A program made the translations under genes and the position numbers. A stretch of 64,000 nucleotides of DNA. Origin: JBBQLG01 sp964251665. Lineage in GTDB: Bacteria > Bacteroidota > Bacteroidia > Cytophagales > Spirosomataceae. Below, in pieces: positions 1 to 9,076 of the stretch (position 1 is the stretch's first letter; every line of letters begins with the position of its first letter). The stretch spans positions 310,001 to 374,000 of the forward strand of contig CAXUKO010000004.1 in NCBI GenBank assembly GCA_964251665.1. The letters run 5' to 3'. The notes below the pieces were generated by a model that saw only the letters and a list, made by a program, of their open reading frames with translations, was not told the DNA's origin and did no database searches.

Positions 1-154
1 TGCCCACGATTTCTTCGAATGTTTTCTTCCCTGATAATACATCTCTGTAGCCTTTGTAGTACAGTGGCTTTCCGTCCATAATCTCGCAGATCATGTATTC
101 CGGTACCTTGTTCGGCGCTTTGGGTCCAATACGGGGCTTTCTTTCAGCAATCAT
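1..154 (-). CDS. Partial gene, probable Uma2-family (DUF820) protein, N-terminus only
   Basis: An open frame begins with ATG at 154 and runs off the left edge of the window; about 51 residues are visible. The peptide includes the stretch EIMDGKPLYYKGYRDVL followed by KKTFEEIVG. This resembles the N-terminus of Uma2/DUF820 proteins of Cytophagales, a PD-(D/E)XK nuclease-fold family of unknown function that is often present in many copies. The catalytic part lies outside the window, so the family call rests on remembered N-terminal wording only. It lies on the same strand as the amylase gene upstream of it, 29 bases away. Confidence 0.45.
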   Translation of the reverse strand, partial: MIAERKPRIGPKAPNKVPEYMICEIMDGKPLYYKGYRDVLSGKKTFEEIVG

Positions 155-183
155 AACCTGGGGGTTTTACCAAAATTACCGAA

Positions 184-2067
184 TCACTTTCCCAACTCCA
201 AGACCAGCGTGGTCTTACCCGCCACCGGTATCAGTTTCAGATCCGTCAGGGTTTTACCCGATACGACGTCCTGCGCCTTCGTAAATCCCTTCGTTCGCTC
301 GGCGAAACGCTGGGTATCGACCGAAATCTGAGTTTCGCTGCTGTTCATCACGACCATAACCGTTTTGGCGGCATCGTGGCGGAAGTAGACGTAGATACCA
401 TCGCGCGGGACAAACTGGGTAAGCTTGCCGGTCTGGAGGGCGGGTGTGGCTTTGCGGTAGTTGGCTAACTTCTTTACATACTCGAACGCTTCATTTTCGC
501 GTTTGTCACGCCCGGACGCTGTGAACTTATCATCCTTATCGCCGGGAAAGCCGCCCGGAAAATCTTTGCGTACTTCGGCATCAGTTGGGTTTTTGGTGCC
601 CTTCATCAGGATTTCGGTGCCGTAATACCAGTGGGGAATGCCCCGCGTTGTTAACAGAAATGCAACGCCCATTTTATACTTGTCGAAGTCCTCGCCGATA
701 ACCGAGAAATAGCGGTCGGTGTCGTGGTTTTCCAGAAACGTAACTAATTTCAGCGGATTGGCATACACTGCATCCTGCGCCAGCACCTGCTGAATGCGAT
801 TTACGCCACTGTCCCAGTCGAATTTCTGCGTTAGGGCGTCATTTGTCGCGTTGTAGAGCACAAAATCCAACGCACCCGGCTGATTGCTTTTAAAGGGAAA
901 GCCGATTGTATTTTTCACAAAGAAGGCCTGTCCCACCGGGTTGTTCGTCACCGATTCGCCGAAGAGGTGAATGGTGGGGTATTCCGTCATCAGCGCCTGA
1001 TTGCAGCGGTTCATAAATGGCTGATCGTTGTATTTGTAGGTATCAATCCGCCACGCATCGAGACTGAACATCTCCGTCGACCAGATTGCGTGCTGAATCA
1101 GGTAATTGGCCACGAAAGGGTTCCGCTGATTCAGATCCGGCAGAAACGGCGTAAACCAGCCGTCCAGCAGCACTTTCTGGTCCGATGCTGCGCCGTGGGG
1201 GTCGTACAGCGGCTGCTCTTTATGCGTCGAGCCGGTGTAGGTTGGCCAGGTGTTGAACCAGTCCTTGGTAGGCTGATCTTTAAACAGCCAGTAATCGTCG
1301 CTTACGTGGTTATAGACGGCATCCTGCACTAATTTCATCCCCCGTTTGTGCAGGGCGGCCGCCAGGGCGATATAACCCGCATTACCCCCAAATCGCCGGT
1401 CGATCTGGTAATGGTCCGTAAAGTGATAGCCGTGATACCCGGCCTGACTCCGGTCCGGTCCTTCTTTCTTGAGGGCTTCATCGTTGTCGATCACCGGGGT
1501 CAGCCACAGCGCCGTTACGCCTAATTCCTGCAAATAATCGAGGTGATCGATAACACCTTTCAGGTCGCCACCGTGCCGGAGATACGGATTTTTGGGGTCG
1601 GCCTGCGTATCGCGCATATCCGCGAACTTGTCGTTGGCCGGGTCGCCGTTGGCAAAGCGGTCGGGCATGATGAGGTAAATAAAATCAGCTGCCGATACGC
1701 CCTGCCCCTTAACGCCGTTGGTACGGGATTTGAGTTCATAGCCACGGCTGAGGGTTTGGCCACCTCCCTTACCAACAACCTGTAGGGTACCGGCTTTAGT
1801 GGTAGCCGCAATAGTCAGGTCCAGAAACGCATAATTAGGGTTCTCCGTCTTGTGTGTTTTCACCAGCCGGACGCCGGGGTAATTGATGGTGTAGGTGAGG
1901 GCACCCGCATTCGGGCCATGAATGAGCAGCTGCAGGTTCGGATTTTTCATGCCCACCCACCAGTTTGTCGGGTCGATACGCTGAATCGAACTGCGCCCGG
2001 TCTGGGCAAGGGCGGGAGAAATAGCCAGCCAAAGCAGGACCAGCCGAAACATATAGTAATTTTTCAT
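184..2067 (-). CDS. Secreted GH13 alpha-amylase family protein (neopullulanase/SusA-like)
   Basis: This is a glycoside hydrolase of family 13 expected to cleave alpha-glucans outside the cytoplasm. From the ATG at 2067 the protein has 627 residues. A signal peptide ends near ALAQ at residues 19-22. An Ig-like N-terminal domain (about 30-115) precedes the TIM barrel, which starts near FIYLIMPDRFANGD (129-142). The catalytic triad is visible: nucleophile Asp342 in WRIDTY, acid/base Glu371 in FGES, and Asp449 in LENHD. A C-terminal beta domain ends in LVLEL. Longer in-frame starts up to 2151 exist but would bury the signal peptide. The order of domains resembles SusA and cyclomaltodextrinase-like enzymes; the substrate is inferred. 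Confidence 0.93.
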   Translation of the reverse strand: MKNYYMFRLVLLWLAISPALAQTGRSSIQRIDPTNWWVGMKNPNLQLLIHGPNAGALTYTINYPGVRLVKTHKTENPNYAFLDLTIAATTKAGTLQVVGKGGGQTLSRGYELKSRTNGVKGQGVSAADFIYLIMPDRFANGDPANDKFADMRDTQADPKNPYLRHGGDLKGVIDHLDYLQELGVTALWLTPVIDNDEALKKEGPDRSQAGYHGYHFTDHYQIDRRFGGNAGYIALAAALHKRGMKLVQDAVYNHVSDDYWLFKDQPTKDWFNTWPTYTGSTHKEQPLYDPHGAASDQKVLLDGWFTPFLPDLNQRNPFVANYLIQHAIWSTEMFSLDAWRIDTYKYNDQPFMNRCNQALMTEYPTIHLFGESVTNNPVGQAFFVKNTIGFPFKSNQPGALDFVLYNATNDALTQKFDWDSGVNRIQQVLAQDAVYANPLKLVTFLENHDTDRYFSVIGEDFDKYKMGVAFLLTTRGIPHWYYGTEILMKGTKNPTDAEVRKDFPGGFPGDKDDKFTASGRDKRENEAFEYVKKLANYRKATPALQTGKLTQFVPRDGIYVYFRHDAAKTVMVVMNSSETQISVDTQRFAERTKGFTKAQDVVSGKTLTDLKLIPVAGKTTLVLELGK

Positions 2068-2086
2068 ACGTACAGAAGATAAGACG

Positions 2087-2094
2087 CAAAAATA
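2087..2094 (-). promoter_or_regulatory. Candidate Bacteroidota -7 box (TATTTTTG)
   Basis: On the minus strand this octamer matches the Bacteroidota -7 consensus TAnnTTTG. It lies 19 bases upstream of the ATG of the secreted amylase. A TTTG sits further upstream at 2123-2120, but the spacing of 25 bases is longer than usual for a -33 element, so the promoter call is tentative. Confidence 0.3.
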
Positions 2095-2174
2095 AGCCAA
2101 GTTAATCGCCGAAAAAGTCCAAACTTTGCCCATCGTCCCCGCGACGACCACCGTAACGACACTTCTTGACGAGT

Positions 2175-3890
2175 ATGAACACGACCTCTATCATCCCTGT
2201 GATGGACAAATTAGTTATTTACCAAATTTTTACCCGCCTGTTCGGCAACCAGAATACCACCAATCAGCCCTGGGGCAGCCGTGACGAAAATGGTGTTGGC
2301 AAACTCAACGACATCAGTTATGAAGCGCTGCGCGAGTTAAAAACGTTTGGTGTTTCGCACGTATGGTACACTGGGGTGATCGAACACGCCACTATGACCG
2401 ATTATTCGGCTAATGGTATTCCGCCCCACGATCCGTCGGTCGTAAAGGGCCGCGCCGGTTCGCCCTACGCCATTAGCGATTACTACGACATCGCGCCCGA
2501 CTTAGCCGTTGACGTACCGAACCGTATGGCCGAATTTGAGGCTTTGGTCGAACGCACTCATGCTCAGGGGCTGAAGGTAATCATCGATTTTGTGCCCAAC
2601 CACGTCGCCCGGCAGTACCAGTCTGATGCCAAACCGGCGGGCGTAACGGATCTGGGCGGGAAAGACAATACCACGCTGGCATTTAGCCCCGACAACAATT
2701 TCTATTACTTGCCGGGGCAGTCATTTACCACCCCGACGGATGGTAGTCAGTATCAGGAAACACCCGCTAAAGTAACGGGCAATGATGCCATTACGGCTAC
2801 CCCTTCGATTAACGACTGGTACGAAACAATCAAACTTAATTACGGGGTTGATATCTTTAATGGGTATAAAACGCACTTCACGCCCGTACCGGCTACGTGG
2901 CAGCAGATGCTTGATATTCTCCTGTTCTGGACGGATAAAGGGGTTGATGGCTTTCGGTGCGACATGGCCCACATGGTACCCGTGGAGTTCTGGCACTGGG
3001 TTACCAAACAGGTGAAACAGCGGAAACCAGGGTTGATCTTTATTGCCGAAATTTATGATCCCGGACTTTATCACCGCTACATTCGCGAGGGCGGATTCGA
3101 TTACCTGTACGATAAAGTGGGTTTGTACGACGCCCTCCGGCGGCTGATGGAAGGCCACGGTTCATGTTACGATATTACCCGCGTCTGGCAGCAGGAGTCG
3201 GGCGATATTGGTAACCACATGCTGCGGTTTCTGGAGAATCACGACGAGCAGCGCATAGCCTCCTCTTTCTTTGCCGGCACCCCCTGGGCGGCCATACCGG
3301 CCATGACCCTGGCCGCTACCCTGCATACCGGCCCTGTCATGTTGTATTTTGGTCAGGAAGTTGGTGTGAAAGCCGAAGGGGCGGAGGGTTTCTCCGGGAA
3401 TGACGGGCGCACCACCATTTTTGATTATTGGGGTATACCCGAATGGCAGGGCTGGATCAATGCCAATCATGCCGGACGAGCCCGCTACGATGGTGGCGGA
3501 CTCACCCCTGAGCAGCGGCAGTTACGCGGCTTTTACCAGCAGCTTAACTATTTAGTCAACGGCAGCGATGCCATTCAGTCGGGCCGGTTTTACGATTTAC
3601 AGTGGGCCAATGAGCATAACTGGGGCTATAATAATCAGTATTTGTACAGCTATTTACGGTACACTGACCGGCAGAAATTGTTGATTATCTGTAATTTTGA
3701 CAAGGAAGTAACCTACGAAACCGTCGTTAAAGTACCCGACCACGCCTGGCAGACGATGGGACTTGACCCGAATCAGACCTACCGCTTCAGCGACGTTTTT
3801 CTGAGTCAGCGGGCGTTTGAAGCGCAGGGCACCTCGGGCGTTCATTTAACCATTGCTCCGCTGGGGGTATTAGTGCTGGAAATTCGCTGA
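2175..3890 (+). CDS. Cytoplasmic GH13 alpha-amylase family protein
   Basis: This 571-residue GH13 enzyme has no signal peptide, so it should act on alpha-glucans inside the cell. The barrel begins at once with LVIYQIFTRLFGN (13-25). Conserved regions are IIDFVPNHV (136-144), nucleophile Asp263 in GFRCDMAH, acid/base Glu292 in IAEIYDP, and Asp357 in LENHDEQR. A short all-beta C-terminal domain ends in VLVLEIR. The gene is divergent from the secreted GH13 gene with about 107 bases between the chosen starts, which suggests a shared regulatory region and an outside/inside division of labour. The ATG at 2175 is preferred over an in-frame TTG at 2166. Exact substrate is unknown. Confidence 0.92.
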   Translation: MNTTSIIPVMDKLVIYQIFTRLFGNQNTTNQPWGSRDENGVGKLNDISYEALRELKTFGVSHVWYTGVIEHATMTDYSANGIPPHDPSVVKGRAGSPYAISDYYDIAPDLAVDVPNRMAEFEALVERTHAQGLKVIIDFVPNHVARQYQSDAKPAGVTDLGGKDNTTLAFSPDNNFYYLPGQSFTTPTDGSQYQETPAKVTGNDAITATPSINDWYETIKLNYGVDIFNGYKTHFTPVPATWQQMLDILLFWTDKGVDGFRCDMAHMVPVEFWHWVTKQVKQRKPGLIFIAEIYDPGLYHRYIREGGFDYLYDKVGLYDALRRLMEGHGSCYDITRVWQQESGDIGNHMLRFLENHDEQRIASSFFAGTPWAAIPAMTLAATLHTGPVMLYFGQEVGVKAEGAEGFSGNDGRTTIFDYWGIPEWQGWINANHAGRARYDGGGLTPEQRQLRGFYQQLNYLVNGSDAIQSGRFYDLQWANEHNWGYNNQYLYSYLRYTDRQKLLIICNFDKEVTYETVVKVPDHAWQTMGLDPNQTYRFSDVFLSQRAFEAQGTSGVHLTIAPLGVLVLEIR

Positions 3891-3895
3891 GCCGT

Positions 3896-3903
3896 TACTT
3901 TTG
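3896..3903 (+). promoter_or_regulatory. Candidate Bacteroidota -7 box (TACTTTTG)
   Basis: The octamer matches TAnnTTTG and lies 85 bases before the DUF1460 gene. No clear TTG element is seen at the -33 distance. The box abuts the left arm of a hairpin, so it could equally be chance. Confidence 0.22.
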
Positions 3904-3953
3904 CAGCGTCTGCGCGTCAGTTCGGTGTACCAGTGCTGAGGTGCAGACGCTGC
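3903..3953. terminator. Inverted repeat, possible terminator after the amylase gene
   Basis: The arms GCAGCGTCTGC (3903-3913) and GCAGACGCTGC (3943-3953) are perfect 11-base complements with a 29-base loop, followed by GGTTTGTT. It sits just after the stop at 3890. The loop is long and the T tract is poor, so a terminator role is plausible but weak. Confidence 0.4.
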
Positions 3954-3987
3954 GGTTTGTTACAACCGCCACGCTGCCCTATACACA

Positions 3988-4845
3988 ATGACGAAACTAT
4001 TTACGGCCTTTTTGCTTCTGGTTTCGCTGGCTGGTTATGGCCAGAATAAACCGTCGTCGGACGTTGACGCCATCCGCTCTGACCATGTGGAACCACTGCC
4101 CGCTTCTGCCGCCCGCAAGCAGTTACTGGCTGATCTGGTCGTGGCAACCGGTAAATCGTTTCTGGGCAAGCCCTACGTTCATAACACCCTCGATGGCGAT
4201 CAGACCGAACAACTGGTCGTGAACCTGGAGCAGTTCGATTGCACAACATTTCTGGAAACAACGCTCGCACTTGCGTTGGCTGATTATAAGACGCCGGGTT
4301 TATCACCCGAACAACTGGCCCCGCTTTTTCGCCGGTATTTAACCCGGTTTCGTTACCGCAACGGTCGAATTGACGGGTACGGCAGCCGACTGCACTATTT
4401 TTCGGACTGGCTGTATGATAATGAGCGGAAGGGATTGATTCATGACATCACGCGCGAAATTGGGGGCGTTCAGGTGTCCAAAGCCGTGTCGTACATGACC
4501 ACCGCCACCCACAAATATCCTCATCTGCGCGATCCGGCCGTTTACCGGCAGGTGGCTATGACCGAAGCCGCCATCAGCCATCAGCCGTTTTATTTCATCC
4601 CCAAAAAGCAGATTGCCGACATCGAGGCCAATCTGCGCGATGGCGATATTGTGATGCTGACCGCTGCCCGGCCCGGTCTGGACATGAAACACGTTGGCTT
4701 TGCGATCTGGCAAAACGGACGGGTTCATCTGCTGCACGCTTCCTCCGAACACGGACAGGTCATCATAACACCTTATCCACTGGCCGATTATGTCAACTGG
4801 CACAAATGGTTATCGGGCATTCGGGTGGCCCGGCTAACTCCGTAA
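3988..4845 (+). CDS. Exported DUF1460 N-acetylmuramoyl-L-alanine amidase-like protein
   Basis: This 285-residue protein has a signal peptide ending near GYGQ (residues 16-19). The body matches DUF1460, an NlpC/P60-superfamily (papain-like) fold known from Bacteroides structures and linked to peptidoglycan amidase activity. The candidate catalytic Cys85 lies in EQFDCTTFLE and the candidate His235 in MKHVGFA. It would act in the periplasm on cell-wall peptides. It stands alone between the amylases and the T6SS island, separated from both by non-coding DNA. The fold call is firm; the precise bond cleaved is not visible from sequence. Confidence 0.88.
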   Translation: MTKLFTAFLLLVSLAGYGQNKPSSDVDAIRSDHVEPLPASAARKQLLADLVVATGKSFLGKPYVHNTLDGDQTEQLVVNLEQFDCTTFLETTLALALADYKTPGLSPEQLAPLFRRYLTRFRYRNGRIDGYGSRLHYFSDWLYDNERKGLIHDITREIGGVQVSKAVSYMTTATHKYPHLRDPAVYRQVAMTEAAISHQPFYFIPKKQIADIEANLRDGDIVMLTAARPGLDMKHVGFAIWQNGRVHLLHASSEHGQVIITPYPLADYVNWHKWLSGIRVARLTP

Positions 4846-5216
4846 ACCGATTAATTCAGGGCCGGGCCGGTCGGCTCAGCGTCCATTTGGTGTAAAGTAG
4901 TTCACTTATTTTAGAACACTTTATGACTTGACGCACTTACTGACATAGGTTCGTAAGTAACTCCGCGCCCGGAAGGCAGGTTAACCGGCAAATAAAAAGA
5001 ATCACCGGTTTAACGGGGTTTAAATGCTATATTTAGTTCGCAAAATCATTGTTGATCAGTAGCTTATAAAGCCGATTGTCTTTACCAGACAGCTTATAGA
5101 CCTATGCTTATAGGGAATATTAATTCAGGTAAAGAGTTGTTAGAGTTAACTATTTCACCCACCTTAGTCTGGTTAATTTAGCTGAGAGGTAACATTAATC
5201 GTTAAAATAGACACGC
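4846..5216 (+). other. Non-coding leader of the T6SS island
   Basis: This 371-base stretch between the DUF1460 gene and tssB has no credible reading frame and is more AT-rich than its flanks. It holds TATATTTAG near 5028, one base off the TAnnTTTG box, and an octamer AATTCAGG repeated near 4852 and 5122. It probably contains the promoter of tssB-tssC, but no complete promoter could be assigned. Confidence 0.4.
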
Positions 5217-5663
5217 ATGGAACCAACGATGCCCGGGGCCTGGGCTGCCCTTCGAGATATACCGCCCAGTTTGTCTCCCATCAGCCAGAACAAAACGCTT
5301 TACATCGCCAAACTAACGGATGATTTGCCGATGGAAGCCGAATCCGTACCTGATCTCGAATCGGTACAGGACGTGCTGGATCATTACAAGCCGGAAGTGA
5401 CCGTTATGCTGCAAAACGAAAACGGCGAGCCGAGCAGTGAAACATTCGCGTTCCGCCGGCTGGGTGATTTTACCCCGCAGGGGATTGTCGATCAGAGTCC
5501 ATACCTAACCGAGCTATCGAACCGGATGAACGACTTCCAGCGCATCAACATGCACCTGCGCTCGAACAAAATGCTTCAGCACGCTTTACAGAACCCCCAG
5601 GCCAAGCAGACCATGCTGGCTATGGTGCAGCAAATGATCGACGAAATTGAAAAGGCGGGTTAA
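5217..5663 (+). CDS. tssB: T6SS contractile sheath small subunit TssB
   Basis: TssB (VipA) pairs with TssC to form the contractile sheath around the Hcp tube in the cytoplasm. The 148-residue product carries the family hallmarks: an N-terminal strand NKTLYIAKLTDDLP and the mid-protein segment RRLGDFTPQGIVDQSP, which corresponds to the conserved DFxPexiv motif of TssB. A helical C-terminus follows. Length is normal. tssC begins 52 bases downstream and the pair is surely one transcript. The sequence style is that of the Bacteroidota subtype iii system. Confidence 0.93.
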   Translation: MEPTMPGAWAALRDIPPSLSPISQNKTLYIAKLTDDLPMEAESVPDLESVQDVLDHYKPEVTVMLQNENGEPSSETFAFRRLGDFTPQGIVDQSPYLTELSNRMNDFQRINMHLRSNKMLQHALQNPQAKQTMLAMVQQMIDEIEKAG

Positions 5664-5715
5664 CCGACTACATGACAAACATCCACTCTAACTGTTTCTA
5701 AAATCCTGTAGCGTA

Positions 5716-7119
5716 ATGGCCGATATCGAAAAGAGCCTGGCAGCCAGCCAGCCAACTATAGAACGAGAACGCGACCTGGCGCCCGCCCGATCGTTTGATG
5801 AAAATATAGCCGAGTTGCGGCAACTGAAGTTCGGTGGGTTTAAACTGCTGGAAACAACCATCGAAGGCGTTGACAGCCTGAACCCCGAGCGCCGGGCCAA
5901 GAAAGAGATTTTCCTGACCGAAGCCGACCGCAAAGCTGACCGGGACGAGTTGAAGAAACGGCTTGAACTCTGGAAAGACCTGCTCACGACCGAAGTAGGT
6001 TCGGTGTCTGAACTGGCCGACCTGACCGACAAACGCTTTGAAGAAACGCAGGAACTCTACAACGAGAACCTGAAGGAAGTTATCGACGCCAGCCGCGAAC
6101 TGGAAGCTACCTACCAGGGCGTAGCGCTGTTCTTCTCCAATGCCGAACAGAGTGGTTTCAAAATCCGCAACGTTGTTTTCCTCAACGCCGGACGCGAACA
6201 ACTTAACCCGGCCAACGTCTACAACAACGACACCATTGAGTACGTCAAAAACGAAGTTCATCAGGTTTACAACAAATTCGATTTGCAGGAGAGTTATTCC
6301 CTGATGGTGATTCCGGGGTATCTGGGCGGCAAAAATGTGGTGGATGCCTGGGCAAAAATTGCCAGCGATCACAAGCTGATGCTCATCACCGATTACCGGA
6401 ACATGGGTAGCCTGAAAGACACGCTGAAGGAGTTTCAGCGCGAAAAGATTTCGGCGGATGCCCCGCGCTATGCCAACATTATGATGGCCTGCAACCACCT
6501 GATCGGCCGCGGCAAATACGAAGAATTCGGCGAAGAAGAAGACCTGTACGTAGAGCCGTCGACGGCATTGGCCGGTAAGGTACACATGAACCTCCTGTCG
6601 CAGGTGTCGGCCGGTCTTCAGTTTGGGGCGCTGGAGCAGGTAGATGGCGTCCGGTTCAACTTACTCAAAACAGAGGTAGGCGAACTGGAAGCACTGGGCC
6701 TGATTCCGATGACCAAAGAATTCTCCCGCATCATTCCATTCTCGGGCAAAACACTCTTTGCCGGAAACAACATCGGGCTGAAAACGTATTCCGTGGTGCG
6801 GGTATTCGACTGGATCATGAAGGTGATGATGAACTTCCTGAACAAGCGCGCCATGGAAAACTGGAGCGGGAAAGTCGAGAAGCAACTCACTGACGAGATT
6901 GTCATCTTCTTGGATAAAATCAAAGGACCCGGCCGCATTATCGACCGCTTTGAGCCACCTAAATTCCGGCAGGACCCCACCCAGCCCGACCGTATTTTTG
7001 TGGATATCAATATCACTCCGTTCTTCCCCGCCAAGACCTTCGTTATTGGTCTGCATGGCGAAAAAGGCCGTAATGAAGAAACCGGCCGTCGCGATGACTT
7101 CAAGGCCAGCGTGAAATAA
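5716..7119 (+). CDS. tssC: T6SS contractile sheath large subunit TssC (DUF5458)
   Basis: TssC (VipB) is the major sheath protein. The 467-residue product matches the Bacteroidota form known as DUF5458. An N-terminal helical region rich in charged residues (about 1-130) precedes the sheath core, with VMVIPGYLGGKNV-like wording near 195-208 and a basic tail GEKGRNEETGRRDD close to the end. It lies directly after tssB. No TssK, TssF, TssG or ClpV gene follows; instead the next genes encode an effector pair and Hcp proteins. This suggests that the structural genes are split between loci. Confidence 0.92.
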   Translation: MADIEKSLAASQPTIERERDLAPARSFDENIAELRQLKFGGFKLLETTIEGVDSLNPERRAKKEIFLTEADRKADRDELKKRLELWKDLLTTEVGSVSELADLTDKRFEETQELYNENLKEVIDASRELEATYQGVALFFSNAEQSGFKIRNVVFLNAGREQLNPANVYNNDTIEYVKNEVHQVYNKFDLQESYSLMVIPGYLGGKNVVDAWAKIASDHKLMLITDYRNMGSLKDTLKEFQREKISADAPRYANIMMACNHLIGRGKYEEFGEEEDLYVEPSTALAGKVHMNLLSQVSAGLQFGALEQVDGVRFNLLKTEVGELEALGLIPMTKEFSRIIPFSGKTLFAGNNIGLKTYSVVRVFDWIMKVMMNFLNKRAMENWSGKVEKQLTDEIVIFLDKIKGPGRIIDRFEPPKFRQDPTQPDRIFVDINITPFFPAKTFVIGLHGEKGRNEETGRRDDFKASVK

Positions 7120-7323
7120 CGGCTGTTTATTTTTTTACTCCCTCAGTTAAACGCTTTCAGCCAGTCAGATGAATTCAGCGCTGTCTGACTGGCGAAAGCG
7201 TGGCTTTTCCTCTTTTGCTAAAACTCAGGTAGCCGACCCCGCTGTTAATGCAGCCGAAGCGATGGTGCACCGTACTGTTGGCGGATGCTTAGTTGACGAT
7301 CAGATTGAAGTTTATCCACCGAA

Positions 7324-8295
7324 ATGTATATGGCTGCAACGCGTCACTATTCATCCAACCCCTTCAGGGATAATCAGCGGGCAGCTTCGCAAGCTCACTC
7401 CCATCTGGTTACGAACAGAGGGCAGACTATGCCCAGCCAGTACGGAGCCAAACCAACGTTAGTGAATACAGGACTGAGCACAGCACTCCGGGCCAGTGAA
7501 TCCATACAGGCCCGACAGGAGCAAAGCCATGCACGTCAGGCAGCGCGGCAACACGAACGGGAGTTTAAGGCAGCACCAACACAGGTTAGTCCAGCGGACA
7601 AAACTATTGCAGTGGAGGAAGTTAATCAGCTCCCTAAAAATAAAGGGGTTGATTATTTAATCAGAGACAACGGAACCATTCACATACGGTCTACACAAAA
7701 TAAATTTGACCGGTTTTATTTAGAGAGTTCAGCCATAAATCGCACTGATATAAAACAAATCATCAGACAATATAAATTGGTTGGTTCATTTTCAAAAAAT
7801 GAGCACGGGTATATTGCATTACCCACGCTGTTTGAGACAAATACGTTTGCTTTCCGGTACACAGGAAGCCCGAACGAGAATTATATCGCTGGACAGGCAT
7901 TGGCTGCTCTTCTTGGGGCTTTGAAACGAGCAGGCATTCACGATGTTAGTTTTAATCACTGGAGTAATGCAGATGGTTCATCACCCGCACCCAGCCGATC
8001 ACATAAATCAGGGACTGTTGGCGACATCAGACCGCTGCGACTGGATCAGTCAGGTAAGGCTGTTTTAACTACCGACAATCAATTCGACGCTGCACGCAAC
8101 GCCAGACTTATTGAAGCCTTTAGGAAATTTGGCTGGACAAGTATTCTATCGGAGAAAAATCCTGCCACTAATTATCTTACACCCGGAACAACGAATTATA
8201 GCGGTTATTCGGATGCCAGAAAGGTCTGGCATGCAGTGCGCCATAATAATCACTATCATATCCAACACTTTAAACCGCACCTGATATATAAATGA
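7324..8295 (+). CDS. Candidate T6SS effector, LAS-type zinc peptidase (M15/M74-like)
   Basis: The 323-residue protein has a low-complexity, Gln/Ala/Arg-rich first third and a C-terminal domain with the metal-site pattern of LAS peptidases (lysostaphin, D-Ala-D-Ala peptidase, hedgehog): His227 and Asp234 in SRSHKSGTVGDIRP, and His310 with His312 in HNNHYHIQHF. Such enzymes cut peptidoglycan cross-links. There is no signal peptide, no PAAR and no VgrG domain, so Hcp-mediated delivery is inferred from its place between tssC and hcp. The gene is AT-richer than tssC. An in-frame TGA at 7306 sets the upstream limit; starts at 7324, 7330 or 7429 are all possible. No gene is recognised in the 204 bases before it. 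Confidence 0.7.
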   Translation: MYMAATRHYSSNPFRDNQRAASQAHSHLVTNRGQTMPSQYGAKPTLVNTGLSTALRASESIQARQEQSHARQAARQHEREFKAAPTQVSPADKTIAVEEVNQLPKNKGVDYLIRDNGTIHIRSTQNKFDRFYLESSAINRTDIKQIIRQYKLVGSFSKNEHGYIALPTLFETNTFAFRYTGSPNENYIAGQALAALLGALKRAGIHDVSFNHWSNADGSSPAPSRSHKSGTVGDIRPLRLDQSGKAVLTTDNQFDAARNARLIEAFRKFGWTSILSEKNPATNYLTPGTTNYSGYSDARKVWHAVRHNNHYHIQHFKPHLIYK

Positions 8296-8299
8296 GCGT

Positions 8300-9010
8300 A
8301 TGGCTTACAATCTTTCTTTTGTACTAATACTCCTGACATTGAGTGGGGGCAGCGTAAAAGATCGTGATCAGATACAGGCAGGTCGACAAAACCAATTTGA
8401 AACTGTTTATGGCGCGAAAGGGGTAGTAACGTTTATAAGCAGCGAAAAAAATAATAATAAAGCTATTGTTTTGTTGAATAGCAATGGAACAACCTTCGCC
8501 ACGATTTCTTTAGCCAAGAGTTTTATTCAGTTTGGGCAGTACAAATTCGGGTTGTCGGGGGCAGATTTAGGGAATGCAGCATTGGATAAAAAGTACCACT
8601 TTCATCCGCATGAGTTTTCTCCCGATTATGGCCTTATACAGTTCGCTTATAAAACTATTACTAAAGGAGTTGCCGAAGTATATATTGATAAGGCAAAAAC
8701 AACAACGAAGTATATGGCACTTAATCCGGCGTTATTCAGCGTGCAAAGCTGGAAAGAACTTTTGATGAGTGCCGTTGTTGAGGTTGACAATATAAAAAAC
8801 CCTTTGCGCGAAAAGCCTGATGATTTAGCTACGACAAAGCGATTCACTGTGTCTGACGACGTTAGTTTTCACATAAATAGATTTGAAGGGTCGTGGGTCT
8901 ACGTGACATGTATAGATTTCTGTGATTCACCCTGCACAAAAAAATACAAGGGCTGGCTCAAATGGACGAATGGAAAGCAACCGCTGCTTACCCTTTATTA
9001 TACCTGTTAG
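8300..9010 (+). CDS. Candidate periplasmic immunity protein of the LAS-type effector
   Basis: This 236-residue protein is not recognised from any named family. It starts 4 bases after the stop of the peptidase gene, so the two are almost certainly co-translated. The N-terminus NLSFVLILLTLSGGS looks like a signal peptide, placing the product in the periplasm, where a peptidoglycan peptidase would act. Four cysteines cluster near the C-terminus (CIDFCDSPC and the final residue), which could form disulfides. Codon use is strikingly AT-rich, as is common for transferred immunity genes. The immunity role is inferred from order, size and localisation only. Confidence 0.55.
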   Translation: MAYNLSFVLILLTLSGGSVKDRDQIQAGRQNQFETVYGAKGVVTFISSEKNNNKAIVLLNSNGTTFATISLAKSFIQFGQYKFGLSGADLGNAALDKKYHFHPHEFSPDYGLIQFAYKTITKGVAEVYIDKAKTTTKYMALNPALFSVQSWKELLMSAVVEVDNIKNPLREKPDDLATTKRFTVSDDVSFHINRFEGSWVYVTCIDFCDSPCTKKYKGWLKWTNGKQPLLTLYYTC

Positions 9011-9076
9011 CAGCTATTCAGGAAAATGTAGACAGGTGCAGTTTGTTACTAACTGACCATTAAAATTAATACCGGT

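Noticed and set aside
184..2151. The longer start of the secreted amylase at 2151
   Set aside because: It would place a 28-residue stretch before the signal peptide and run into the divergent promoter region.
5688..6585. Long minus-strand frames inside tssC
   Set aside because: They are antisense shadows of a strongly conserved sheath gene and have biased, low-quality composition.
7169..7462. A 97-codon frame upstream of and overlapping the LAS peptidase gene
   Set aside because: It lies in another frame, has no recognisable feature, and would overlap the start of the better-supported effector gene. A frameshifted effector N-terminus was considered, but the frames share no domain continuity.
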